A stretch of 35,771 bases of DNA. Origin: JAOTWJ01 sp036398175. GTDB lineage: Bacteria > Gemmatimonadota > Gemmatimonadetes > Gemmatimonadales > GWC2-71-9. Location: contig DASWHL010000062.1 in NCBI GenBank assembly GCA_036398175.1, positions 1 through 35,771 of the forward strand, read 5' to 3'. Under the pieces are notes generated by a model, which saw nothing but the letters and a program-made list of their open reading frames with translations, did not search any database and was not told the DNA's origin. Below, piece after piece: positions 9,157-17,013 of this stretch. How positions within the stretch are numbered: position 1 is the first letter of the stretch; every line of letters begins with the position of its first letter. Position numbers and translations under genes: made by a program.

Positions 9157-9363
9157 ATGAACGACGAAGTGTTCAATCTGGAGCTGCGGAAGTTCCTCAA
9201 GCGGTTCGGCATCACGGCGCAACGCGAGATCGAGCACGCGGTGGCGGCCGGCCGCGCCGCCGGGAAGCTCGCGGGCGACGAGACGCTGAAGGCGCGCGTG
9301 GTCCTGACGATTGACGGCATGGGAACGCTGGCGACCGTCGAGGGAGAGATCGCCCTACAGTGA
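9157..9363 (+). CDS. DUF6494 family small protein
   Basis: Soluble 68-residue protein with no signal peptide. The pattern FNLELRKFLKRFGITAQREI, then a GKLAGDETLKA segment and the terminal TIDG...VEGEIAL, matches the small DUF6494 family of unknown function. GGAGG at 9144-9148, eight bases before the ATG, is a strong ribosome binding site. Its TGA at 9361-9363 overlaps the GTG start of the downstream amidohydrolase (GTGA), so translation of the two is probably coupled. It is divergent from the kinase gene with a 164 bp spacer. Confidence 0.85.
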   Translation: MNDEVFNLELRKFLKRFGITAQREIEHAVAAGRAAGKLAGDETLKARVVLTIDGMGTLATVEGEIALQ

Positions 9364-10718
9364 GCCCCGTCCAGATGCCGCACCCGGCGCTTGTTGTCCT
9401 CGCGGCGCTCGCGACGCCGCTCGCGATACCCGTCCTGCACGCCCAACCGGTGACGGCGCTCGTCGGCGGCACGCTGATTGACGGGTTCGGCGGGCCGCCC
9501 CGCCGGCACAGCGTCATCGTGGTCCGCGGCGAGCGGATCGAGGCCGTGGGACAGATGGGCGCGCTGGCCGTGCCGGCGGGCGCCCACGTGATCTCCACCG
9601 AAGGGATGAGCATCCTGCCCGGCCTGTGGGACATGCACGTCCATCTCATGATCGTGGGACACGCGGACTACGCGCACTGGGACTCCACGTATCCGGCCAT
9701 CTTCGCGTCCACGATCATGCCCGCCGCGGCCAAGCAGCTCCTGCTGGCGGGCGTCACGTCCGCGCGCGATCTGGGCGGCCCGCTGGAGGCGAGCATCCAG
9801 GTGCGCGACCGGGTGAATCGCGGGGAGATCCCCGGGCCCACGCTCTACGTGTCGGGACCATTCATCCAGCACGCGCCGTATCCGGGTACCGAGGCGTTCC
9901 GGTGGGGCGTGAGCGGCGAGACGGACGCCCGTGCCAAGGTGCGGCGCCTGGCCCAGGCGGGGGTGGACGTCATCAAGCTCATTGACCAAGACCAGATGAC
10001 CGCGGCGGAAGTGGCGGCCGTCGTGGACGAAGCGCACCGGCATGGACTGCCCGTGGTCGCCCATAGCCACCGGCCCGAGGAGATTCGGCGCGGGCTCGCG
10101 GCCGGCGTGGACAACTTCGAGCACACCGGCCTGGCCACGGCGCCCGAGTACCCGCCGGACGTGATCGCGCTCATCCGCGAGCGCACGGCCCAGATGAACC
10201 GGGGTCCGCTCTGGTGGACGCCCACGGTCGAGGGCCTGTTCAACTACGAGCGGGCGCGCGACAACCCGGAGCGCCTGGATGACCCGTGCTGGGAAGAAGG
10301 CCTCCCGAACCACGTCATCGCGGACATCCGGCAGTCGCTCCGGCACTTCGGCCGGCTGCCCTACTTCCAGATCACCCCCGCGCGCCGGCCCACGCTCGAG
10401 CGCAAGTTCCGGCAGCTTCGGGAGTCCGGGGTCGTCATGCTCATCGGAACCGACTCGGGCATTCCCGGCAAGTTCCACTGCCAATCCACGTGGAACGAAT
10501 TGGACGTGTGGGTCAACGCGTTCGGCGTGGACCCCATGGAGGCGATCCGTTCGGCCACCTACTGGCCGGCGGTGATGATGGGCGTGGGCGGCGACGTTGG
10601 GACGGTGAGCGAGGGCAAGTACGCGGACATCATCGCGGTGCGGGGCGACGTATTGCGGCACATCGTGCTGCTCCAGGACGTGGACCTGGTGATGAAGCGA
10701 GGGGTGCGGGTTCGATAA
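9360..10718 (+). CDS. exported amidohydrolase (imidazolonepropionase-like)
   Basis: Predicted secreted or periplasmic metal-dependent hydrolase of 452 residues. The signal peptide ends VLHA with Gln at the mature N-terminus. Metal-site residues of the amidohydrolase superfamily are in order: HVH at 93-95, K206 (possible carboxylated Lys), H235 or H237 in VAHSH, H255 in FEHTG and D365 in GTDSG. It therefore looks catalytically complete. The closest named group is the imidazolonepropionase-like amidohydrolases, several of which cleave dipeptides or Xaa-Pro bonds; the true substrate is not readable. The start is GTG at 9360, overlapping the stop of the DUF6494 gene, with a GGGAGAG ribosome site inside that gene. 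It converges on the NHL gene with an 18 bp gap. Confidence 0.9.
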   Translation: MSPVQMPHPALVVLAALATPLAIPVLHAQPVTALVGGTLIDGFGGPPRRHSVIVVRGERIEAVGQMGALAVPAGAHVISTEGMSILPGLWDMHVHLMIVGHADYAHWDSTYPAIFASTIMPAAAKQLLLAGVTSARDLGGPLEASIQVRDRVNRGEIPGPTLYVSGPFIQHAPYPGTEAFRWGVSGETDARAKVRRLAQAGVDVIKLIDQDQMTAAEVAAVVDEAHRHGLPVVAHSHRPEEIRRGLAAGVDNFEHTGLATAPEYPPDVIALIRERTAQMNRGPLWWTPTVEGLFNYERARDNPERLDDPCWEEGLPNHVIADIRQSLRHFGRLPYFQITPARRPTLERKFRQLRESGVVMLIGTDSGIPGKFHCQSTWNELDVWVNAFGVDPMEAIRSATYWPAVMMGVGGDVGTVSEGKYADIIAVRGDVLRHIVLLQDVDLVMKRGVRVR

Positions 10719-10736
10719 CTGCCGTGCTCCGCACCG

Positions 10737-11912
10737 CTACTTCGGCCACGGCGCACCCTGATCGCGCGCCGTGACCGGTCCCACCCCCTGGAACACGAAC
10801 TTCTGCACCCGCTTCCCCTCGTACGTCTCGGTCGTGTAGATGTTGCCGCGGGAATCGGTGGCGATGCTGTGAACGGCAAAGAAGAGCCCCGGCTGGCGGC
10901 CGCCGTCCCCGAAGCTCGTGAGGATCTCCAGGCGCCGGCGGTCGAGCACGTACACCTTCATGTTCTTCCCGTCCGCCACGTAGAGATACCGCTGCTCGGG
11001 GTCGCGGGAAAACGCGATGTCCCACGTAGACCCGTCGCCCAGCGTGAGCGGCGCGATGCGCGTCTCCGTCACGAAGGTGCCATCGCGCCGGAACACCTGG
11101 ATCCGGTTGTTCACCCGGTCGCACACGTACACCAGGCCGTCGGCCGACGGCTCGGCGCAGTGCACGGGATTCCGGAAGTGCCCCGCCGGCGGCGCGGCGG
11201 GATCGTAGGGGCCCAGGTTCGTGTCCACTGGCGCATGGCCGTACGCCCCCCAGTACCGCTTGAGGGCGCCCGTGGTGGCGTCGAGCACGGCCACCCGCTT
11301 GTTGCGGTACCCGTCGGCCACGAACGCCTCCTCGCCCGCGGCGTCGAACGAGATCTTGGCCACCCGGCCAAAATGATCGGTGGCATTGCTGTTGGGATCC
11401 CGGCCCGGAATGCCGAACTGCGCCAGGAAGCGCCCGTCCCGGGTGAACTTGAGGATGTGCGAGTCGCCCGCGCCGTTCCCGCCGATCCAGACGTTGTCCC
11501 CGGGATCGAGGGTGAGGCCGTGGTTGGAGTTGGGCCAGGTGTAGCCCTCCCCCGGGCCACCCCACGCGTTGACCAGATTGCCCTCGGGATCGAACTCGAG
11601 GATGGGCGGCGCCGGCGCGCAGCACTCGCCGGTGGGCGGGGTGGTGGCGGCACCGGCCTCGGTCCGTTCGTTGAGCGTCGCCAGGCCCCGGTGGATGATG
11701 TAGACGTGGTCCCGCGAGTCCACACCCACCCCGATCACGGAGCCGAGCACCCAGTGATTGGGCAGCGGCTTGGGCCAGAGCGGATCCACCTCGAACCGGG
11801 GCGCCATCGTGCCCTGCCCCACTCGCCGGTCCAGGGCCGCCGCGCCAAGGCCAAGCCCCGCGATGGCACCGAGAAGGGTGACGCCGATTGCCGCGTTGCC
11901 GGGTGTGCGCAT
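10737..11912 (-). CDS. NHL-repeat beta-propeller protein with N-terminal membrane anchor
   Basis: Predicted extracytoplasmic protein of 391 residues. A hydrophobic stretch (about residues 8-28) without a clear cleavage site may be an uncleaved anchor. The rest shows repeated NHL/6-bladed propeller strands such as GVGVDSRDHVYI, LTLDPGDNVWIGG, YVCDRVNNRIQVFRRDG and SIATDSRGNIYT. Such propellers serve as binding scaffolds or, as in peptidyl-alpha-hydroxyglycine lyase and SMP-30, as enzymes; no catalytic assignment can be made. The ATG at 11912 starts just before the hydrophobic segment, with a moderate purine-rich GGCAGGGA upstream; longer in-frame starts would add low-complexity Arg-rich sequence and overlap the divergent gene. 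A second NHL protein is encoded at 13644 on the other side of the HupE-like gene. Confidence 0.85.
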   Translation of the reverse strand: MRTPGNAAIGVTLLGAIAGLGLGAAALDRRVGQGTMAPRFEVDPLWPKPLPNHWVLGSVIGVGVDSRDHVYIIHRGLATLNERTEAGAATTPPTGECCAPAPPILEFDPEGNLVNAWGGPGEGYTWPNSNHGLTLDPGDNVWIGGNGAGDSHILKFTRDGRFLAQFGIPGRDPNSNATDHFGRVAKISFDAAGEEAFVADGYRNKRVAVLDATTGALKRYWGAYGHAPVDTNLGPYDPAAPPAGHFRNPVHCAEPSADGLVYVCDRVNNRIQVFRRDGTFVTETRIAPLTLGDGSTWDIAFSRDPEQRYLYVADGKNMKVYVLDRRRLEILTSFGDGGRQPGLFFAVHSIATDSRGNIYTTETYEGKRVQKFVFQGVGPVTARDQGAPWPK

Positions 11913-12013
11913 CGGGGAATCCCTGCCGCCTGAACCTGGGTTGGGTACCAAAGTGGAGCGGCCCCACCGGACGGGCAAGAGCGCGGCGGGTGCGCCGGAC
12001 CCGAGGCCCGGCG

Positions 12014-12019
12014 TATCTT
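12014..12019 (+). promoter_or_regulatory. putative -10 box (TATCTT), leaderless start of the HupE-like gene
   Basis: TATCTT ends four bases before the ATG at 12024, and no Shine-Dalgarno fits in between. Transcription would start at or within a few bases of the ATG. There is no good -35 hexamer. This placement also argues against the in-frame TTG at 12018. Confidence 0.4.
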
Positions 12020-12023
12020 GGCC

Positions 12024-13394
12024 ATGGCCCACATCCCGATACCAACCGCCATTCGCTTCCTCACGCCCCCCGCGCGCCGGCTCGCGTTCCTGCTGGCGAC
12101 CGTTGCCGCCGCCGGCGGCATCGCCGGCGCGCGGGCGCACGAGATCCCGCGCGACGTCACGGTCCGCGCGTTCGTGCGGCCCGACGGCGACCGCCTGATC
12201 CTGGTGGTCCGCGTTCCGCTCGAGGCCATGCGCGACATCGAGTTCCCGCTACGCGGCGCGGGGTTCCTGGACCTCGCGGCCGCCGACCCCCATCTCCGGC
12301 AGGCGGCGCGGCAGTGGATCGGCGCGTCCGTCCGCCTGTTCGAGGATCGCACGCCCGTGGGCGACGGCCGCCTCACGGCCGTCCGCATCTCCCTGCCGAC
12401 CGATCGGTCCTTCGCATCCGTCGAGCAGGCGCTGAGCCACGTGGCCGGCCAGCCGCTGCCCCCCTCCACCGAGATCCCCTGGCAGCAGGCGCTGCTCGAC
12501 GCGGTCTTCGAGTACCCGATCACGTCCGACCGCGCGCGGTTCTCGATCGAGCCCGCCTGGGCGCACCTGGGCCTCGAGACGCTCACCGTCCTCACGTTCG
12601 TTCCCCCGACCGGCGCCGAGCGGGTCTATCAATACCGCGGCGACCCGGGCCTGGTCCGACTCGACCCGCGCTGGCACCAGGCCGCCGCCCGGTTCGTCCG
12701 CCTCGGCGCCACGCACATCTGGGAAGGGGCGGACCACCTGCTGTTTCTGTTGTGCCTCATCCTCCCCGTCCAGAGCGTGGCGGCGCTCGTGCCGGTGATC
12801 ACGGCCTTCACCGTGGCGCACTCGATCACCCTCGTGGGCGCGGCACTCGGCCTCGTGCCGGAGGCACTCTGGTTCCCCCCGCTGATCGAGACCTTGATGG
12901 CGGTCTCCGTGCTGCTCATGGCCATCGGCAACGCCGTGGGCGTCCAGGCGGACCACCACTGGAAGCTCGCCTTCGGGTTCGGGTTGATTCACGGATTCGG
13001 GTTCTCGTTTGCCCTGGCGGAGTCGCTCCAGTTCGCCGGACGCCACCTGCTGTCGTCGCTCTTTGCCTTCAACGTGGGGGTGGAGCTGGGCCAGCTCGCC
13101 GTGATCGTCGTGGCCGCGCCCCTCCTGGTCCTCCTCTTCCGCCGCGTCGCGCGGCGTCCCGCCACGATCGTGCTCTCCGTCCTGGTCGGTCACACGGCGT
13201 GGCACTGGATGGCCAGCCGGTTCGGCCAGCTCCGCCAGTTCGATCTCCAGTGGCCGGCGCTCGACGCGGCTCAGGGGGCGGACGTGCTCAGATGGGGAAT
13301 GCTGGCGGCCATCGCGGCGGCGGCAGCCTGGCTACTCCGTCTCGCCTTTGACGCGCACAAGGCGCTGAGACGCCGAGACGCTGAGACGCCGTGA
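12024..13394 (+). CDS. HupE/UreJ_2 family membrane protein
   Basis: Polytopic membrane protein of 456 residues. A signal peptide ending GARA is followed by HEIPRD and a roughly 190-residue soluble extracytoplasmic domain. The C-terminal half has about seven membrane segments with the family motifs GATHIWEGADHLLFLL, TAFTVAHSITL, GFGLIHGFGFSF and NVGVELGQL, rich in His and acidic residues inside helices, which suggests transition-metal transport. HupE/UreJ proteins are nickel or cobalt permeases, but this long variant is widespread and not biochemically assigned. No hydrogenase, urease or cobalamin gene is nearby. ATG 12024 is chosen over TTG 12018. The last codons (RRRDAETP) lie inside the GAGACGCC repeat array, so the C-terminal tail and stop are supplied by the repeat. 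Confidence 0.9.
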   Translation: MAHIPIPTAIRFLTPPARRLAFLLATVAAAGGIAGARAHEIPRDVTVRAFVRPDGDRLILVVRVPLEAMRDIEFPLRGAGFLDLAAADPHLRQAARQWIGASVRLFEDRTPVGDGRLTAVRISLPTDRSFASVEQALSHVAGQPLPPSTEIPWQQALLDAVFEYPITSDRARFSIEPAWAHLGLETLTVLTFVPPTGAERVYQYRGDPGLVRLDPRWHQAAARFVRLGATHIWEGADHLLFLLCLILPVQSVAALVPVITAFTVAHSITLVGAALGLVPEALWFPPLIETLMAVSVLLMAIGNAVGVQADHHWKLAFGFGLIHGFGFSFALAESLQFAGRHLLSSLFAFNVGVELGQLAVIVVAAPLLVLLFRRVARRPATIVLSVLVGHTAWHWMASRFGQLRQFDLQWPALDAAQGADVLRWGMLAAIAAAAAWLLRLAFDAHKALRRRDAETP

Positions 13395-13423
13395 ACGAGA
13401 CGCCGAGACGCCGGGACGCCGAG
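13366..13423 (+). repeat. short tandem array of GAGACGCC-type units
   Basis: Imperfect units of CTGAGACGC / CGAGACGC / CGGGACGC are repeated about seven times from 13366 to 13423. The array begins inside the 3' end of the HupE-like gene and runs into the spacer. The unit 13415-13423 (GACGCCGAG) is complementary to CTCGGCGTC at 13499-13507, so array and downstream inverted units can fold back on each other. Function unknown; possibilities are a terminator-like structure or a mobile short repeat. Confidence 0.75.
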
Positions 13424-13498
13424 TGGCCCTGAGTCGTGAGCCGCGAGACGATCCTGCGCCGTCGGCCTCACCGCTCGTTACTCAGAGCCACTACGCGC

Positions 13499-13600
13499 CT
13501 CGGCGTCTGGGCGTCTTATTCACACGACCAGACAACTAGACGTCTATCTCACACGACGGCAGGCCGGCACCCGAGGCCTTGCGTCTCCGGTCTGGTCGTG
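13499..13600. repeat. inverted-repeat cluster in the spacer
   Basis: CTCGGCGTCTGG at 13499-13510 is an inverted copy of the upstream array unit. CACGACCAGAC at 13523-13533 is perfectly complementary to GTCTGGTCGTG at 13590-13600 (11 bp arms, 56 nt apart). Between them TAGACGTCTA at 13537-13546 is a perfect 10 bp palindrome. Together with the tandem array this fills most of the 249 bp spacer before the NHL gene. It could be a terminator, an operator region or a degraded mobile repeat. Confidence 0.65.
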
Positions 13601-13643
13601 CCATATGGTCTCACTCATTCGATGGCCCCCGCACGGAGTGCCA

Positions 13644-14663
13644 ATGACCCAGCGTTGGCTCGACCCCGGTCTGTTCCTGGCGCTTGCCCTCGCCGGACCA
13701 GCCACCGCACAGATGACCGCGCCGAATCCCTACCGCGCTCAGGACGGCGTGTGGGGCAAGCTGCCGGCCGGCCGGGCGTGGGGGGCCACCAGCGCGGTCT
13801 GGCCGTCGGTGGACGGGCGGCGGATCTGGGTGGGCGAGCGGTGCGGCGCCAACACCTGCACCGGCTCCGCGCTCGACCCCATCCTGCTCTTCGACGCCGA
13901 GGGCACCCTCGTCCGGACCTTCGGCGCGGGCCTGATCGCCTGGCCCCACGGCCTGTTCGTGGACGCGCAGGACAACGTCTGGGTCACCGACGCCGTTGGC
14001 TTCGGCGCCGAGCCGCCCGGGCTCGGTCACGTCGTCCTCAAGTTCAGCCCCACGGGTGAGATCCTCCTGACGTTGGGCCGGAAGGGGCAGTCCGGCCGCG
14101 GTCCGGACACCTTCCGGAAGCCGTCGGCGGTGCTGGTGGCACCCGATGGGAGTATGTTCGTGGCCGACGGGCACGACGCCGATGGCAACAACCGCATCGT
14201 CAAGTTCTCCGCGGACGGCCGCTACCTGAAGGAATGGGGCGGCACCGGCGCGGAGCCCGGGGAGTTTCGCGATCCCCACGCCCTCGCCATGGACTCCCAG
14301 GGCCGCCTCTTCGTGGCGGATCGCGGCAACAGCCGGATCCAGATCTTCGACCAGGAGGGCGCGCACCTCGCCACCTGGACCCAGTTCGGCCGGCCGAGCG
14401 GCCTGTACATTGACGGCAACGACGTCCTCTACGCCACCGATTCCGAGTCGAACACGCGCCGGAACCCCGGCTGGCGGCGCGGCATCTACATCGGGAGCGC
14501 CCGGACCGGCTGGATCTCGGCCTTCATCCCCGATCCGGAACCCAACCCGGACGGCTCGTCCACGAGCGGCGCGGAAAGCGTGGCCGTGGACGCGGACGGC
14601 AACGTCTACGGCGCGGAAGTGGGGCCCAGAATGCTGCGGAAATACCTCCTGATGAACCGATGA
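13644..14663 (+). CDS. exported NHL-repeat beta-propeller protein
   Basis: Predicted secreted or periplasmic protein of 339 residues. The signal peptide ends PATA with Gln at +1. Propeller strands include FVDAQDNVWVTDA, VLVAPDGSMFVADG, LAMDSQGRLFVADRGNSRIQIF and VAVDADGNVYGAEVG, the NHL pattern. No enzyme residues can be assigned. The ATG at 13644 has GGAG seven bases upstream and places the signal peptide at the N-terminus; an in-frame start at 13605 would add an unconvincing tail. Its stop overlaps the ATG of the PQQ-dehydrogenase (ATGA), so it is probably the first gene of the four-gene oxidation cluster. It is a likely paralogue of the protein encoded at 10737-11912. Confidence 0.88.
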   Translation: MTQRWLDPGLFLALALAGPATAQMTAPNPYRAQDGVWGKLPAGRAWGATSAVWPSVDGRRIWVGERCGANTCTGSALDPILLFDAEGTLVRTFGAGLIAWPHGLFVDAQDNVWVTDAVGFGAEPPGLGHVVLKFSPTGEILLTLGRKGQSGRGPDTFRKPSAVLVAPDGSMFVADGHDADGNNRIVKFSADGRYLKEWGGTGAEPGEFRDPHALAMDSQGRLFVADRGNSRIQIFDQEGAHLATWTQFGRPSGLYIDGNDVLYATDSESNTRRNPGWRRGIYIGSARTGWISAFIPDPEPNPDGSSTSGAESVAVDADGNVYGAEVGPRMLRKYLLMNR

Positions 14664-16591
14664 CACGCACGCCCTGGCTGCTCGCGATGATCCTGGCCGG
14701 CCCGCTGGCCGCGCAGGACCGGCCCGCCGGCGACTGGAGCTGGTGGGGGGGCAACCCCCACGCCACGCGCTACTCCCCGCACGCGCAGATCACCGCGGAG
14801 AACTTCGCCACCCTGGAAACCGCGTGGGTCTGGAGCGGCGACAACTTCGGGCCCGAGGCCGCCGCGCTGCTGCGCGCCACGCCCATCTACGCCGAGGGCA
14901 AGCTCTTCACCGTCGCCGGATTGCGCCGGACCGTCGTGGCCCTTGATCCCGCCACCGGCGAGACCCTGTGGATGTTCCGAGAGCCGCCCACCCGGCGGTG
15001 GCGCGACTCGATGCGGAAGGACTACGGCAAGGGCGTGGCCTACGACGTCGTGGACGGCCGCGGCCGGATCTACGTCGTGACGCCCGCGTTCTTCCTCCAC
15101 GCACTGGACGCCGGGACCGGCCTGCCGGTGGCCGGCTTCGGCGTGAACGGGACGGTGGATCTCCTCGACGATCTCGGGCCCTGGCCCCACGACCGCGACG
15201 ACGGCTATCCGCCCGAGGTCGGCTACATCACCAGCTCCTCGCCCCCGATCGTGGTCAACGGCGTGGTAGTCGTGGGCAACTCGCACGAGCAGGGCTACTA
15301 CCAGACCCGCAGGGAAAACGTCCCCGGCAACATCCTCGCCTACGACGCGAAGACGGGGAATCACCTCTGGACGTTCAACGTGATCCCCGGGCCGGGCGAG
15401 TTCGGTCACGAGACCTGGAAGTCCGACGTCTGGAAGGTGACCGGCAACGTCTCCTCCTGGGCCCCGCTGTCGGCCGACCCCGAGCGCGGCATCGTCTACG
15501 TCCCCACCGATCCGCCCACGATTGACTACTTCGGCGGGCATCGCGCCGGCGACAATCTCTTCGCCACCAGCATCCTGGCGCTCGACGTCCGGACAGGACG
15601 ACGGATCTGGCATTACCAGACCGTGCATCACGACATCTGGAACTACGACAATCCGCACGCGCCGCAGCTCGTGGACCTCACCGTGGCGGGCCGCCGGATC
15701 CCGGCGCTCGTCCAGGTCACCAAGCAGGGCTGGGCCTACGTCTTCAACCGGGAAACGGGCGTGCCGGTCTGGCCCATCGTCGAGCGGGCGGTCCCGCAGT
15801 CCGACGTGCCGGGCGAGGTGACGTCGCCCACGCAGCCGTTCCCCACGCGGCCGGCGCCGTTCGAGATGCAGGGCATCACCGAGGACGACCTGATTGACTT
15901 CACCCCGGCGCTCCGCGACAAGGCGCGCGCGAGCATGGCCCGGTTCCGCCTGGGACCGCTGTTCAATCCGCCGGCCGTGCGGGGCGCCAAGGGAATCGAC
16001 GCGGCCGTGCATTGCCCGGGCGCCAACGGCGGCGCCAACATCCCCGGCGGGGCCGCCGTGGATCCGGAGACCGGGATACTCTACGTGGCGTCCACCAAGG
16101 GCTGCAGCGCCCCGCGGCTGGTGCCGGGGACGAGCGTGGACTCGGCCTCCAACGTGCAGTGGGTGTCCGTCGGTCCGGGCGGCCTGGGCGGTGTGGAGGG
16201 GCTCCCCATCCTCAAGCCGCCGTACGGCAGGATCACCGCCATTGACCTCAACACCGGCGACCACCTCTGGTGGATTCCCAACGGCGACACGCCGGACGAC
16301 GTGACGAACCACCCCGCGCTGCAAGGCGTCACCGTCCCCCGCACCGGCGCCCGCGCGCACGCCACCGCACTCGTCACGAAGACGCTGCTCGTCTACGGCG
16401 AAGGCCGCGGCGGCCGCCCCCTGCTGCACGCCGTGGACAAGGCCACGGGCACGGAGATCGCCACCGTGAGCCTGCCTGGTGCCACCACGACCGCGCCGAT
16501 GACGTTCCTGCACGAGGGCGCGCAGTACATCCTGAGCGCCATCGGCGGCAGTCCCGGGGGCGCGCTCGTGGCGCTCCGCCTGCCGCGGTAA
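14660..16591 (+). CDS. PQQ-dependent dehydrogenase (quinoprotein glucose/alcohol dehydrogenase-like)
   Basis: Predicted periplasmic quinoprotein of 643 residues that oxidises an alcohol or sugar with pyrroloquinoline quinone. The signal peptide ends PLAA with Gln at +1. The eight-bladed propeller is indicated by repeated docking motifs such as ALDPATGETLW, AYDAKTGNHLW, ALDVRTGRRIW and DLNTGDHLWW. The segment HRAGDNLFATS...QTVHHDIWNYD carries the catalytic-type Asp region found in the glucose dehydrogenase branch. There is no fused cytochrome domain and no N-terminal membrane bundle as in E. coli Gcd; the separate cytochrome c encoded six bases downstream is the obvious electron acceptor. The start overlaps the previous stop by four bases (ATGA). 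Substrate unassigned. Confidence 0.93.
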   Translation: MTRTPWLLAMILAGPLAAQDRPAGDWSWWGGNPHATRYSPHAQITAENFATLETAWVWSGDNFGPEAAALLRATPIYAEGKLFTVAGLRRTVVALDPATGETLWMFREPPTRRWRDSMRKDYGKGVAYDVVDGRGRIYVVTPAFFLHALDAGTGLPVAGFGVNGTVDLLDDLGPWPHDRDDGYPPEVGYITSSSPPIVVNGVVVVGNSHEQGYYQTRRENVPGNILAYDAKTGNHLWTFNVIPGPGEFGHETWKSDVWKVTGNVSSWAPLSADPERGIVYVPTDPPTIDYFGGHRAGDNLFATSILALDVRTGRRIWHYQTVHHDIWNYDNPHAPQLVDLTVAGRRIPALVQVTKQGWAYVFNRETGVPVWPIVERAVPQSDVPGEVTSPTQPFPTRPAPFEMQGITEDDLIDFTPALRDKARASMARFRLGPLFNPPAVRGAKGIDAAVHCPGANGGANIPGGAAVDPETGILYVASTKGCSAPRLVPGTSVDSASNVQWVSVGPGGLGGVEGLPILKPPYGRITAIDLNTGDHLWWIPNGDTPDDVTNHPALQGVTVPRTGARAHATALVTKTLLVYGEGRGGRPLLHAVDKATGTEIATVSLPGATTTAPMTFLHEGAQYILSAIGGSPGGALVALRLPR

Positions 16592-16597
16592 CCGGGC

Positions 16598-17011
16598 ATG
16601 CTCCGTTCCGCGGCTCTCGTGCTTGCCGGCCTTGGCCTCCTCACGTCGGGCGCGTGGGCCCAGGACCCGCCACCCCCACCGCCGGACACGACGCCCCTCT
16701 ACTCCGCCGCCCAGGCGCGGCGCGGACAAGCGCTCTACGACAAGCACTGCGTCACCTGTCACTCGGCCACGACGCACACCGGGGCCGCGTTCCGGATGGC
16801 GTGGGACAAGCAGTCGGTCTACGAGATGTGGGAGCAGATTCGCACCACGATGCCGCTGGACGGCCCCGGCAAGCTCTCGCCGCGGGAGTACGCGGACATC
16901 GTCGCGTACATCCTCAAGCTGAATCGCCTGCCCGCCGGCCCCGCCGATCTCCCGTCCGAGCCGGATGCCTTGCGGCCGCTCGTGATCCGGGTGCCCAGGC
17001 CGGGGGGCTGA
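16598..17011 (+). CDS. periplasmic monohaem cytochrome c
   Basis: Small exported c-type cytochrome of 137 residues. The signal peptide ends GAWA with Gln at +1, followed by six consecutive prolines. The haem-binding CVTCH is at 51-55 and the likely axial Met is M85 in TTMPLDGPG. The C-terminal helix contains EYADIVAYILKLN, typical of class I cytochromes. It sits six bases after the PQQ-dehydrogenase and two bases before the FAD oxidoreductase, so it most likely carries electrons from one or both enzymes to the respiratory chain. Confidence 0.93.
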   Translation: MLRSAALVLAGLGLLTSGAWAQDPPPPPPDTTPLYSAAQARRGQALYDKHCVTCHSATTHTGAAFRMAWDKQSVYEMWEQIRTTMPLDGPGKLSPREYADIVAYILKLNRLPAGPADLPSEPDALRPLVIRVPRPGG

Positions 17012-17013
17012 GC

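Noticed and set aside
10703..10735. GGTGCGG/CCGCACC hairpin between convergent genes as a terminator
   Set aside because: Only 7 bp of stem with a 19 nt loop and no U-run; likely by chance in GC-rich DNA.
13366..13600. CRISPR array
   Set aside because: Units are about 8 bp and contiguous, without unique spacers of uniform length, and no cas gene is present.
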